DNA of 64,000 bases from Anoxybacteroides voinovskiense (GTDB lineage: Bacteria > Bacillota > Bacilli > Bacillales > Anoxybacillaceae), in assembly GCF_014196205.1 (NCBI RefSeq), contig NZ_JACIDE010000008.1, forward strand, positions 1-64,000, written 5' to 3'. Positions 48,151-56,268 of this stretch are shown here, in pieces. Under the pieces are notes generated by a model that was not told the origin of the DNA, ran no database searches, and saw nothing but the letters and a program-made list of their open reading frames with translations. The number at the start of each line of letters is the position of its first letter. The stretch's first letter is position 1. Made by a program: the position numbers and the translations under genes.

Positions 48151-50658
48151 TTATCGTCCGCAACAGTTTTTATATTTTTTGCCACTGCCGCAAATGCACG
48201 GGTCGTTTCGACCGATATCCATCGCTTTGCGTACCGGCTTTTTCTTCACTTCTCCTTCATCCTCTTTCGGATGAACGGCTTCCCCTTTGGCAACTTCTTG
48301 TCGCTCAAGGTTGCTGTGAATTTCTGCTTTCATCATGTATTTCGCGACTTCTTCTTCGATGGACGCGATCATCGCTTCAAACATCGCATATCCTTCCATT
48401 TGATACTCACGAAGCGGGTCGACTTGGCCGTACGCCCGCAAGTGAATGCCTTGGCGCAACTGCTCCATCGCATCAATATGATCCATCCATTTCATATCGA
48501 CAGCGCGAAGGACAATGACGCGCTCAAACTCGCGCATTTGCTCTGGTGCGATTTGCTGCTCTTTTTCGTCATAGCGCATTTTTACTTTTTGCCAAATGAG
48601 TTCGATCATTTCTTCCGGCTCTTTGCCGCGCAAGTCGTTGACCGTGACATCGCCTTCTGGTAAAAGGTTTGCGTTCACATAGTCGATAATGCCTTTTACA
48701 TCCCAATCTTCCGGCATTTCTTCACTCGGCGTATGCGCGTTCACGACCCGCTCGATGACCGATTGAATCATTTTTTCAACAATGCCGCGCAAGTTTTCCG
48801 AATCGAGCACTTCAAAACGTTGGCGGTAAATAATTTCGCGCTGCTCGCGCAACACATCGTCGTATTGCAACAATTGCTTGCGCGCATCGAAGTTGTTCCC
48901 TTCCACTCGTTTTTGCGCCGATTCGACCGCTTTCGTCACCATTTTGCTTTGAATCGGCTGCGAATCGTCCATGCCTAAGCGATCCATCATCGCCATTAAG
49001 TTTTCTGAACCGAAGCGGCGCATCAATTCATCTTCCAGCGATAAATAAAATTGCGATACCCCTGGGTCACCTTGGCGCCCAGAACGACCGCGCAGCTGAT
49101 TATCAATGCGGCGGCTTTCATGGCGCTCCGTACCAATGACCGCAAGTCCGCCAAGTTCTTTCACGCCTTCACCAAGCTTAATGTCCGTTCCGCGGCCTGC
49201 CATGTTTGTTGCGATCGTTACCGCGCCTTTTTGTCCTGCTTGCGCGATAATTTCCGCTTCTTTCGCATGGTTTTTCGCATTTAACACGTTATGCGGAATG
49301 CCGCGTTTCTTTAACAGGTTGGAAATTAATTCGGACGTTTCAATCGCGACCGTCCCGACGAGCACCGGCTGTCCTTTCGCATGGCGTTCCGCAATATCGT
49401 CCACGACGGCGCGGAACTTTCCTTCCATCGTTTTATAAATTAAGTCTGGGCGGTCGTCGCGGATGACGGGACGATTTGTCGGAATGACGACGACATGCAT
49501 GTTGTAAATGTTGCGAAACTCCTCTTCTTCCGTCTTTGCTGTACCAGTCATCCCAGCTAATTTTTCATACATCCGGAAGTAGTTTTGGAACGTAATCGTC
49601 GCAAGCGTCATCGATTCATTTTGGATTTCAAGCCCTTCTTTTGCCTCGATTGCTTGATGCAATCCATCGCTGTAGCGGCGACCGCGCATCAACCGGCCGG
49701 TAAACGGGTCAACGATCACGACTTTTCCGTCTTCGACGACGTAATCAATATCGCGATGCATTGTCACATGTGCTTTTAGCGCTTGGTTAATATGGTGGTT
49801 CAACGTCACATGTTTCAAGTCAAACAAGTTTTCGATGCCAAACGCCCGCTCGGCTTTCGTAATACCTTCTTCCGTCAGCTGGACGCTTTTTGTTTTTTCG
49901 TCGTACGTATAGTCGACGTCTTTTTTCAACGTGCGGACGAACGCATTTGCTTGAATATATAATTTCGTCGATTTTTGCGCGGTGCCGGAAATAATGAGCG
50001 GGGTGCGCGCTTCGTCAATTAAAATCGAGTCCACTTCGTCGATGACGGCAAAGTGAAGCGGCCGTTGCACCATATGCTCTTTATAAAGCACCATGTTGTC
50101 ACGCAAATAGTCAAAGCCGAATTCGTTGTTCGTTCCGTACGTAATATCGGCATTATACGCCGCTTGTTTTTCTTCGCGCGACATGCCCGTTAAGTTTAAA
50201 CCGACGGTTAACCCTAAAAATTCGTACAACCGCCCCATTTCTGTTGCGTCGCGGCTCGCGAGGTATTCGTTCACGGTAACGACGTGCACACCTTTCCCAG
50301 TAAGTGCATTTAAATACACCGGCATCGTCGCCGTTAACGTTTTCCCTTCCCCTGTTTTCATTTCCGCGATATTGCCTTCATGTAAGACAACACCACCCAT
50401 AATTTGCACTTTGTATGGATATAAACCAAGGACGCGCTTTGCCCCTTCACGCACCACCGCAAACGCTTCGACTAATAAATCATCGAGCGATTCGCCTTGT
50501 TGGTAGCGCGCTTTAAATTCTTCCGTTTTTTGGCGCAACGCTTCATCCGAAAGCTTCGCCATTTCCGGACCGAGCGCATCGACTTGCTCTGCAATTTTTT
50601 CTAATCGATGAATTTGGCGCTTGTTCGGGTCAAACACCTTTTTTAACACTCCAAGCAT
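48151..50658 (-). CDS. secA: Preprotein translocase ATPase SecA
   Basis: Motor of the Sec pathway. 835 residues, usual Gram-positive SecA1 length. Walker [19 protein letters not shown]-like [15 protein letters not shown], helicase motif [16 protein letters not shown], and the C-terminal zinc tail [13 protein letters not shown]. Precedes prfB. Confidence 0.98.
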   Translation of the reverse strand: MLGVLKKVFDPNKRQIHRLEKIAEQVDALGPEMAKLSDEALRQKTEEFKARYQQGESLDDLLVEAFAVVREGAKRVLGLYPYKVQIMGGVVLHEGNIAEMKTGEGKTLTATMPVYLNALTGKGVHVVTVNEYLASRDATEMGRLYEFLGLTVGLNLTGMSREEKQAAYNADITYGTNNEFGFDYLRDNMVLYKEHMVQRPLHFAVIDEVDSILIDEARTPLIISGTAQKSTKLYIQANAFVRTLKKDVDYTYDEKTKSVQLTEEGITKAERAFGIENLFDLKHVTLNHHINQALKAHVTMHRDIDYVVEDGKVVIVDPFTGRLMRGRRYSDGLHQAIEAKEGLEIQNESMTLATITFQNYFRMYEKLAGMTGTAKTEEEEFRNIYNMHVVVIPTNRPVIRDDRPDLIYKTMEGKFRAVVDDIAERHAKGQPVLVGTVAIETSELISNLLKKRGIPHNVLNAKNHAKEAEIIAQAGQKGAVTIATNMAGRGTDIKLGEGVKELGGLAVIGTERHESRRIDNQLRGRSGRQGDPGVSQFYLSLEDELMRRFGSENLMAMMDRLGMDDSQPIQSKMVTKAVESAQKRVEGNNFDARKQLLQYDDVLREQREIIYRQRFEVLDSENLRGIVEKMIQSVIERVVNAHTPSEEMPEDWDVKGIIDYVNANLLPEGDVTVNDLRGKEPEEMIELIWQKVKMRYDEKEQQIAPEQMREFERVIVLRAVDMKWMDHIDAMEQLRQGIHLRAYGQVDPLREYQMEGYAMFEAMIASIEEEVAKYMMKAEIHSNLERQEVAKGEAVHPKEDEGEVKKKPVRKAMDIGRNDPCICGSGKKYKNCCGR

Positions 50659-50758
50659 ACTGAACGCCCCTTAATTATAGAATCACTAATTTACATCATA
50701 TCATTTACAGGAAAAGGTGACAACTAAGACGAAGGAAAGAGAGGAAAACGAAGAAAAA

Positions 50759-50781
50759 AGAAAAACCAGCATTCCCGCTGG
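50759..50781 (-). terminator. Terminator after the heptad-repeat gene
   Basis: Stem CCAGC / GCTGG with loop GGGAAT followed by TTTTTCTTTTTTC on the minus strand. Confidence 0.75.
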
Positions 50782-50786
50782 ATGAT

Positions 50787-51428
50787 TTACACTTGCGATT
50801 GCAGTTGTTCGATCGTTGCTTCCACTCGCAACAGACGTTTGTTAAGAGCATGGATTTCAAATCCTTTTTCATCGATCTTTCTATAAATGCTTTGCAATAA
50901 TGCATGTACATCATCGGCTAGTTGAATTTCTAGTCGTTGCACCGTTTCTTTTACCTCGCCTAGTTGCGTTTCTACATGCTCAAGCCGCGCCTTGACGTCA
51001 CGCATATCCGCTTCAAGACGGCTAATGCGCTTGTTTGTTTCTTTCATCTCTTGTTCAAGCGCGCCTAATCGAGTTTCCATGTGCGCAAACCGGTCATCCA
51101 TCTGAGCAAACCGGTCATCCATCTGAGCAAACCGTTCGTCAATCTGAGCAAACCGCTGATCAATCTCCGCAAACCGCTCGTCCATCTGTGCAAACCGCTG
51201 ATCAATTTCCGCAAACCGAGTATCAATTTGCTCAAACCTCTTGTCAATCTCCGCAAATCGCTCGTCCATCTGAGCAAACCGCTGATCAATTTCCGCAAAC
51301 CTAACATCCATTTGCTCAAATCGCTTGTCCATCTGGGCGAATCGGTCGCGCACTTCTTGTTGAAAAGATGAAAAACTACTTTCAATATTCGTCACTTTCG
51401 CTAAAATTTCGCGCAAAATGGCTTCCAT
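50787..51428 (-). CDS. Heptad-repeat coiled-coil protein
   Basis: 213 residues, almost all alpha-helical coiled coil. Residues 29-119 are thirteen near-identical heptads of the type RFAEIDQ / RFAQMDE, followed by less regular coiled coil to the C-terminus (ALEQEMKETNKRISRLEADM). It has no signal peptide or membrane segment. RBS GGAGGTGAGG. I do not recognise a specific function. Such proteins may be structural rods or tethers. It sits between secA and hpf. Confidence 0.8.
   Translation of the reverse strand: MEAILREILAKVTNIESSFSSFQQEVRDRFAQMDKRFEQMDVRFAEIDQRFAQMDERFAEIDKRFEQIDTRFAEIDQRFAQMDERFAEIDQRFAQIDERFAQMDDRFAQMDDRFAHMETRLGALEQEMKETNKRISRLEADMRDVKARLEHVETQLGEVKETVQRLEIQLADDVHALLQSIYRKIDEKGFEIHALNKRLLRVEATIEQLQSQV
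51072..51344 (-). repeat. 21-bp tandem repeats encoding RFAxxDx heptads
   Basis: Thirteen in-frame 21-base units. Neighbouring units are close copies at DNA level (for example the repeated cgctgatcaatttccgcaaa phrase at different positions), so length changes by slippage or unequal recombination are likely. Because the period is a multiple of three, the other frames are also open here. Confidence 0.85.
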
Positions 51429-51493
51429 CCTCCCTCACCTCCTTCCAATAGTAGTATATCACCCTCTGCCGAAAAGCGACAGAGGGTGTGGGA

Positions 51494-52042
51494 TTAGTTC
51501 GTTTCAATTAAGCCGTACCGGCCGTCTTTGCGGCGGTAGACGATGTTTGTTCGGTTCGTTTCGGCGTTGGTAAAGACGAAGAAGTTATGTCCGAGCATGT
51601 TCATTTGCAAAATCGCTTCTTCGCTATCCATCGGTTTTAAGCTGAATCGCTTCGTTCGCACGAGCTCGAATTCTTCTTCTTCCGTTTCGACTGCCGTCGC
51701 TGGCGCATCATTTGGCGCAAATACTTGTTTCGTATCTTTATCGCGCCATTTCCGGTTCACTTTCGTTTTATGTTTGCGGATTTGGCGCTCTAATTTATCG
51801 GCGACTAAATCGATTGCCGCATACATATCGTCGTGGCGTTCTTCCGCCCGCAACACTAACTGCGGCATCGGAATCGTTACTTCAATTTTCGCTTGTTTAT
51901 CGTTATATACTTTTAAATTAACGTGTACTGTTACTCCTTCCGTCGATTCAAAATAACGTTCAAGTTTGCCGATTTTTTTCTCGACATACTCCCGTAGTGC
52001 CTGGGTAACCTCAATGTTTTCACCGCGAATGTTGTACTTCAT
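51494..52042 (-). CDS. hpf: Ribosome hibernation promoting factor, long form
   Basis: 182 residues from ATG 52042 (MKYNIRGENIEVTQALREYV; RBS AAAGGAGG ten bases upstream). The N-terminal S30AE domain binds the decoding region, and the C-terminal domain (QMNMLGHNFFVFTNAETNRT) dimerises to form 100S ribosomes. Same position as B. subtilis yvyD relative to secA. Overlapping stress promoters lie upstream. Confidence 0.96.
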   Translation of the reverse strand: MKYNIRGENIEVTQALREYVEKKIGKLERYFESTEGVTVHVNLKVYNDKQAKIEVTIPMPQLVLRAEERHDDMYAAIDLVADKLERQIRKHKTKVNRKWRDKDTKQVFAPNDAPATAVETEEEEFELVRTKRFSLKPMDSEEAILQMNMLGHNFFVFTNAETNRTNIVYRRKDGRYGLIETN

Positions 52043-52078
52043 ACGCTGTATGCCTCCTTTAATCAAAGGTTATATATA

Positions 52079-52114
52079 TAATTCTACAATACCCTACAAA
52101 ATCCTTCTTCAAAC
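52079..52114 (-). promoter_or_regulatory. Overlapping sigma-B and sigma-H promoters of hpf
   Basis: Sigma-B: GTTTGA (52109-52114), 14 bases, GGGTAT (52089-52094). Sigma-H: GAAGGATTT (52099-52107), 11 bases, GTAGAATTA (52079-52087), an exact fit to RNAGGAWWW / RNNGAATWW. The dual control matches what is known for B. subtilis yvyD. Confidence 0.8.
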
Positions 52115-52227
52115 GTCGAATGTTTTTTTGAAAATTTTGTGAAGCACACGCAATTATGTGGTAATATCTACTTAGGTGATTGTTCGAATATGCTAGTTCT
52201 ATTTTACTACATACGGAGTGTTTAGTG

Positions 52228-53310
52228 ATGCGCAAAGTGCACATCTCAGAAGTCAAAAGCGGCGATATGTTGGCCGTTGATATTTATGGCGCCAATGGCG
52301 CAATTTTATTGTCGAAAGGGGTCAAATTAACCGACCTTTACATTCGGGCGTTGCGGCAAAAAGGCGTACAATATTTGTATATTGATGATGTATACACATT
52401 CGATATTACCGCATGGCCGATGCTGAACTCTGCGATTCGAAAACAGGCGGTTAAAAAAGTATATGAAACGATGACGTCGCTCATTAATGAAAAATCGTTC
52501 ATGAAGCGCGTGTCGTCGTTTGATTTAGGGAAGGCGTATCAAACTATTTTCAAACAAATATTAGAAGATGTATTAAACCGCCAAGAATTGATGATTCAAC
52601 TATCTGATTTAGTCGTATCGAACGGCTATTTTTTCCATCATGCGGTCAATGTCGCAACGATTGCGGCGGTCATTGGCGTAGCGAAAGGGTATCGGACAGA
52701 GCAGCTATTTGACCTTGGGATTGGCGCATTATTATTTGATATCGGCATGACGCAAATTCCTGAAGAGCTTTGGCGGAAAAAAGGGTTTTTAACGCCGGAA
52801 GAACGAGCCATTCTTCATCAGCACACGATCCTTGGCTTTCACATGTTAAAAGACCAAGACAACATTTCGCTCGCTTCCGCGTACTGTGCGCTGCAACATC
52901 ACGAGCGGTATGATGGAAGCGGCTATCCGCGCGGCATTAAAGGAAAGGAAATACACGAATACGCGAAAATTGTGGCGATTGCCGACGTATTTGACGCGCT
53001 CATATCGGCGCGCTACCACCGCAAACAATATTCGCCGCACGAAGCAGCAGAATATTTATCCGCCGCTGGAAACATTTTATTCGATTATGAGCTAATTAAA
53101 ACGTTCCTTTCGCATGTTGCTATCTATCCAGTGGCCACTACCGTCGTTTTAAATACCGGCTACATCGGCGTCGTCGCCAAAGTGTTCCCTGACTTTCCGC
53201 TGCGCCCAATCGTTCGCATCATCCAAGACCCGTACGGCGAAGAGCTAAAAAGCCCGTACGAAATCGACTTGCGAAAAGAAATGAATGTGACGATTGTAAG
53301 GGCGGTGTAA
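52228..53310 (+). CDS. HD-GYP domain protein with degenerate metal site
   Basis: 360 residues from ATG 52228 (MRKVHISEVKSGDMLAVDIY; RBS GGAG). An N-terminal DUF3391-like beta region is followed by an HD-GYP domain: HHAVNVATIA, HQHTILGFHML, HHERYDGSGYPRGIKG and ADVFDALISARYH. The canonical LLHDIGK is LLFDIGM, so the HD His is Phe170 and the following Lys is Met174. Cyclic-di-GMP phosphodiesterase activity may be lost, leaving a sensing role. Plus strand, convergent with darG. Confidence 0.85.
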   Translation: MRKVHISEVKSGDMLAVDIYGANGAILLSKGVKLTDLYIRALRQKGVQYLYIDDVYTFDITAWPMLNSAIRKQAVKKVYETMTSLINEKSFMKRVSSFDLGKAYQTIFKQILEDVLNRQELMIQLSDLVVSNGYFFHHAVNVATIAAVIGVAKGYRTEQLFDLGIGALLFDIGMTQIPEELWRKKGFLTPEERAILHQHTILGFHMLKDQDNISLASAYCALQHHERYDGSGYPRGIKGKEIHEYAKIVAIADVFDALISARYHRKQYSPHEAAEYLSAAGNILFDYELIKTFLSHVAIYPVATTVVLNTGYIGVVAKVFPDFPLRPIVRIIQDPYGEELKSPYEIDLRKEMNVTIVRAV

Positions 53311-53338
53311 AGGAGCTCTGCTAGTAACGAGCTCCTTT
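53309..53338. terminator. Bidirectional terminator between HD-GYP gene and darG
   Basis: Perfect 10-bp stem AAAGGAGCTC / GAGCTCCTTT with a ten-base loop, overlapping or abutting both stop codons. Confidence 0.7.
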
Positions 53339-54379
53339 ATCATTTCCTTTCCCCACTATTCCAACCGCTTGTAAATGTTCCCATGCTTTTTGAATATGTT
53401 CTTTTTGGAATATTTTACGTTTTCGCTCATTCCATTGGTGTATTGCCTCAACAATCTGATGAATATCATTTATGTTACCATTTTCTTCGATTACCCAATG
53501 TACGGTAGAAAGCAACTCTAAGCCATACGGCGTTTCAAACCCCTGAATAATATCTCGTACTTTTCGTAACCGGTCATAAGCTTCTGCATCCCCTTGCAAA
53601 TATTGCTCTGCTTGTTGGACAGCGTTCGGCATCACATATATTTCTGCTTTTCGACTTCGGTCACCAAATCCGCGAATAAAATGACCGTCTAAACGAATGA
53701 ATACGTGGTTTAAGTTTTCGGCATACGGCCCGTACTTGCTTTTTTCAAATCGCAGCTTCAGTGGCTCTCCCACCACTTGGAGAAAATAGGCTAATTTTTG
53801 TACTTCAAGCAATGATAATTTATACCCTGGAATCGAGTAATCGTTCATTACCAGCAATAACAATGCCCTCGCTCTCGTCATCTTCGGAGGATTGGTGCGA
53901 ATCATTACTTGGTCGGGAACTGGGCTTTCAGCTGGCTCATATAAATGTACCTCGATGTTTGGTAGCGATTCAAACGTTTCTTCAATTTTTCGCCGTACTT
54001 CTTCCCATTGCAACCCTCCGTTCCCACACCCAAGCGGTGGAATGGCGATTGAGCGAATCCCAAGTTTTTTAATAACGTTTACTAAATCTACCAATCCTAA
54101 TTCAATATCCTCTATCCGCGATTTTTGTTTCCAATGGCGCTTTGTTGGGAAGTTAATGATATATTTTGGTGGAAAGAAAGAATCTCTTTTAAAAACATGC
54201 ATTTTCCCCGGCTGTAATTCTCCTCGTCGATAAGCTTTTTCATACTCACAAAACATATCGGGATACGCTTGTTTGAATTGCAAGGCAATTCCTTTTCCCA
54301 TCACACCGACGCAATTTACTGTATTCACAAGCGCTTCCGCATCATCTTCCAGTAAATTTCCTTGTTTGAAAACGATCAT
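53321..54379 (-). CDS. darG: DarG-type antitoxin: macro-domain DNA ADP-ribosyl glycohydrolase
   Basis: 352 residues. The N-terminal macrodomain (about 1-150: GNLLEDDAEALVNTVNCVGV, MGKGIALQFK, PPLGCGNGGLQW) removes ADP-ribose from DNA, and a C-terminal helical domain (about 175-350) is the usual DarG extension that binds DarT. ATG 54379 overlaps the darT stop as ATGA, which indicates coupling; in-frame ATGs upstream lie in the RBS. Identification as DarG rests on the macrodomain plus the adjoining DarT. Confidence 0.88.
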   Translation of the reverse strand: MIVFKQGNLLEDDAEALVNTVNCVGVMGKGIALQFKQAYPDMFCEYEKAYRRGELQPGKMHVFKRDSFFPPKYIINFPTKRHWKQKSRIEDIELGLVDLVNVIKKLGIRSIAIPPLGCGNGGLQWEEVRRKIEETFESLPNIEVHLYEPAESPVPDQVMIRTNPPKMTRARALLLLVMNDYSIPGYKLSLLEVQKLAYFLQVVGEPLKLRFEKSKYGPYAENLNHVFIRLDGHFIRGFGDRSRKAEIYVMPNAVQQAEQYLQGDAEAYDRLRKVRDIIQGFETPYGLELLSTVHWVIEENGNINDIHQIVEAIHQWNERKRKIFQKEHIQKAWEHLQAVGIVGKGNDKGARY

Positions 54380-55023
54380 TTCCATCTCCCCTCTCCATAG
54401 TACCAATGTGGACGAACAACCACTTGCTTATCGTGACGGTATTGCTGAAGAATCAGGTCTATTTTTTGTTTCATTTCACGATCCTTAACCGCAATCGCGA
54501 CAATCAATGCCACCGGAACGAACTGATGAACTAAAAACTCTGCTTGTCTTCTTCTTTTTCGGTCAGGGTCTTCTTCTGTGTCAAACCAAAACGAAGACTG
54601 CATCACTTTCCAATCAATTTTATTTAAATCCGCTAAGTCATGATAGAAACCAGTAAACTTCATAATGGCGTGACCGTCGGTGAACAAATAAGCTAATCCG
54701 CTACGATGGATAAGATCGGTTCGCGACAGAAGATAGACAATTTCATTCTGTCCTTCTTTATATCCTTCTACGTAGCCCTTATGAATAGCATACAACATAG
54801 GGGACTTAGGGGCAAAATAGAAAGGAACATAGTCATGCAAAGTACCATATGGAGGAATTGGGATAGAAGTCAGCGATCGTTTATTTTGTATTCCTACATT
54901 GGCAATGTCGATGTACGGAATACGGCTGCCCTTTATCATGCGATGTGCAACTAATCCCCCTTGCTCGAAAATAGACGGGAGATTCCTATAGTGAGTAAGA
55001 TGATACAACCATTTTTTGCTCAT
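54376..55023 (-). CDS. darT: DarT-type DNA ADP-ribosyltransferase toxin (DUF4433)
   Basis: 215 residues. DarT features: N-terminal LYHLTHYRNLPSIFEQGGLV NAD-site segment, PFYFAPKSPMLYAIHKG loop, and the catalytic Glu in RRRQAEFLVHQFVP. The family transfers ADP-ribose from NAD to thymidine in single-stranded DNA, stopping replication; it serves as a toxin and anti-phage effector. ATG 55023 lies nine bases after GGGGAGGG. It is preceded by a terminator-like hairpin of the fli operon, so it probably has its own transcript. Confidence 0.88.
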   Translation of the reverse strand: MSKKWLYHLTHYRNLPSIFEQGGLVAHRMIKGSRIPYIDIANVGIQNKRSLTSIPIPPYGTLHDYVPFYFAPKSPMLYAIHKGYVEGYKEGQNEIVYLLSRTDLIHRSGLAYLFTDGHAIMKFTGFYHDLADLNKIDWKVMQSSFWFDTEEDPDRKRRRQAEFLVHQFVPVALIVAIAVKDREMKQKIDLILQQYRHDKQVVVRPHWYYGEGRWK

Positions 55024-55059
55024 TATTATCATCCCTCCCCATTTATTCTAAAAGGAAGA

Positions 55060-55088
55060 AGCTGACTTCCAAAAGTAAGAAGTCAGCT
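55060..55088 (-). terminator. End of the flagellar fliD operon
   Basis: Perfect stem AGCTGACTTC / GAAGTCAGCT with a nine-base loop. The minus strand continues TCTTCCTTTTAG, a modest T tract. Confidence 0.65.
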
Positions 55089-55099
55089 GGAGAATAATG

Positions 55100-55486
55100 T
55101 TACTGCTCCACATATGGACGCAAGTGGTGTAAGATGCTTGTTTTCCACGCTTCGAACGCAGGGGCTAAATGGTTCTCAACGATGTGTTGCTTCGCATTTT
55201 GGTCATCTAGTTTGCCGTCTAGCTTCCAAGCTTCGTCCACAACTGCCGAAAATCGCTCAATTTCCGCTAAAATCGCTTCATCTTCCGCAAAAAAGGAGGC
55301 AAGCGACTGCTGGTTCGTCATATCAATTTGTCCAAACGCCGTAAAAATATCCGCTAATACGACATCGCCATGTGTTCGTTCGTAATTGTGGAAACTTTCC
55401 ACGACATACGTAAACCCTTCTTCGACCGTATCAAGCAGCGCCGCATACTGGCGAACGACTGCCAATTGTTCTGGAGTTAAGTTCAT
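55100..55486 (-). CDS. Unknown helical protein at the end of the fli operon
   Basis: 128 residues, acidic, predicted all-helical (VVRQYAALLDTVEEGFTYVV, IVENHLAPAFEAWKTSILHH), with no signal or membrane segment. It starts at ATG 55486; its RBS AGGTAGG overlaps the fliT stop, so it is translated as part of the flagellar operon. I do not recognise a family. A chaperone or regulator of flagellar export is possible from context only. Confidence 0.7.
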   Translation of the reverse strand: MNLTPEQLAVVRQYAALLDTVEEGFTYVVESFHNYERTHGDVVLADIFTAFGQIDMTNQQSLASFFAEDEAILAEIERFSAVVDEAWKLDGKLDDQNAKQHIVENHLAPAFEAWKTSILHHLRPYVEQ

Positions 55487-55495
55487 CACGATAAC

Positions 55496-55849
55496 CTACC
55501 TTTTTTTATCATAAAACATACCGTCCATCGAAACCGTTTCTTGGTACGGATTGGTATAGTTTTGATTTGCTTTCTTTTTTTGTTTTAAGGTGGCTAAGTC
55601 TTGCTGGATTTGTTGCTTAAGCTGCGTAAGCTTTTTCCCAATCGTTTGATTGAGCGCAACGATCTCTTGCCCAAGCCGCTGCTCTTCTTCGCTATATGGT
55701 GGCGATAGCTGGGCGATTAACTCCTCGCGACGCTCAAGCCACTGCTCAACCGCCGCAATCGTTTCCTCGCGCGCTTCTTTAGCAACTGGCTTTTCGAGCA
55801 GCGCTACTAATGTTTTCGTCACTTCCCATAATTCCGCTACGACGCTCAC
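55496..55849 (-). CDS. fliT: FliT-like flagellar chaperone
   Basis: About 117 residues, helical and Gln/Glu-rich (WLERREELIAQLSPPYSEEE, QTIGKKLTQLKQQIQQDLAT), the size and composition of Bacillus FliT, the export chaperone for FliD. Start GTG 55849 shares a base with the fliS stop (TAGTG) and follows AAGGTGG. Assignment rests mainly on position after fliS. Confidence 0.75.
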   Translation of the reverse strand: MSVVAELWEVTKTLVALLEKPVAKEAREETIAAVEQWLERREELIAQLSPPYSEEEQRLGQEIVALNQTIGKKLTQLKQQIQQDLATLKQKKKANQNYTNPYQETVSMDGMFYDKKR

Positions 55850-56250
55850 TACGCTTGCCCACCTTGCGCATATTGCCGCTGGCGATTGATTTGAATGACT
55901 TGTTTCCACGTATCACGGAATTCCGTCACATATCCTTCGACCTCGTCCAAAATCGCCACATCGCTTTTAATATTTGCTTCCACGAGCCGGCGATACATAT
56001 AGTCGTACATCGTCATCATGGATTTTGCAACTTCATAGTCCATGTTCAGCGTCACCATGAGCTCTTGAATAATTTTTTGCGCTTTTAATAAATTTGTATG
56101 GCGCTCCTCGACATTGTTTTCCTCCATCGCTTTGCGCGCCATCTTAATAAATTTCAAACAACCGTTATACAGCATAAGCGTTAACTCACCTGGCGATGCC
56201 GTCTGCACCGCATTGGCTTGATACGATTGATATGGATTATTTGTAGCCAT
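55849..56250 (-). CDS. fliS: Flagellar export chaperone FliS
   Basis: 133 residues binding flagellin to prevent premature polymerisation. Typical N-terminus NPYQSYQANAVQTASPGELT, then LMLYNGCLKFIKMARKAM and MMTMYDYMYRRLVEANIKSD. ATG 56250 follows AAAGGAG; the GTG at 56259 falls in that RBS. Confidence 0.95.
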   Translation of the reverse strand: MATNNPYQSYQANAVQTASPGELTLMLYNGCLKFIKMARKAMEENNVEERHTNLLKAQKIIQELMVTLNMDYEVAKSMMTMYDYMYRRLVEANIKSDVAILDEVEGYVTEFRDTWKQVIQINRQRQYAQGGQA

Positions 56251-56268
56251 TGGCAACACTCCTTTTCA

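Noticed and set aside
51072-51344. Regular repeats that might be taken for a CRISPR array
   Set aside because: Units are 21 bases, contiguous, without spacers, and encode a heptad protein. No cas genes are nearby.
51035-51385. Long alternative-frame reading frames on both strands with heptad-like products
   Set aside because: They are shadows of the 21-base repeats of the coiled-coil gene; a period divisible by three opens every frame.
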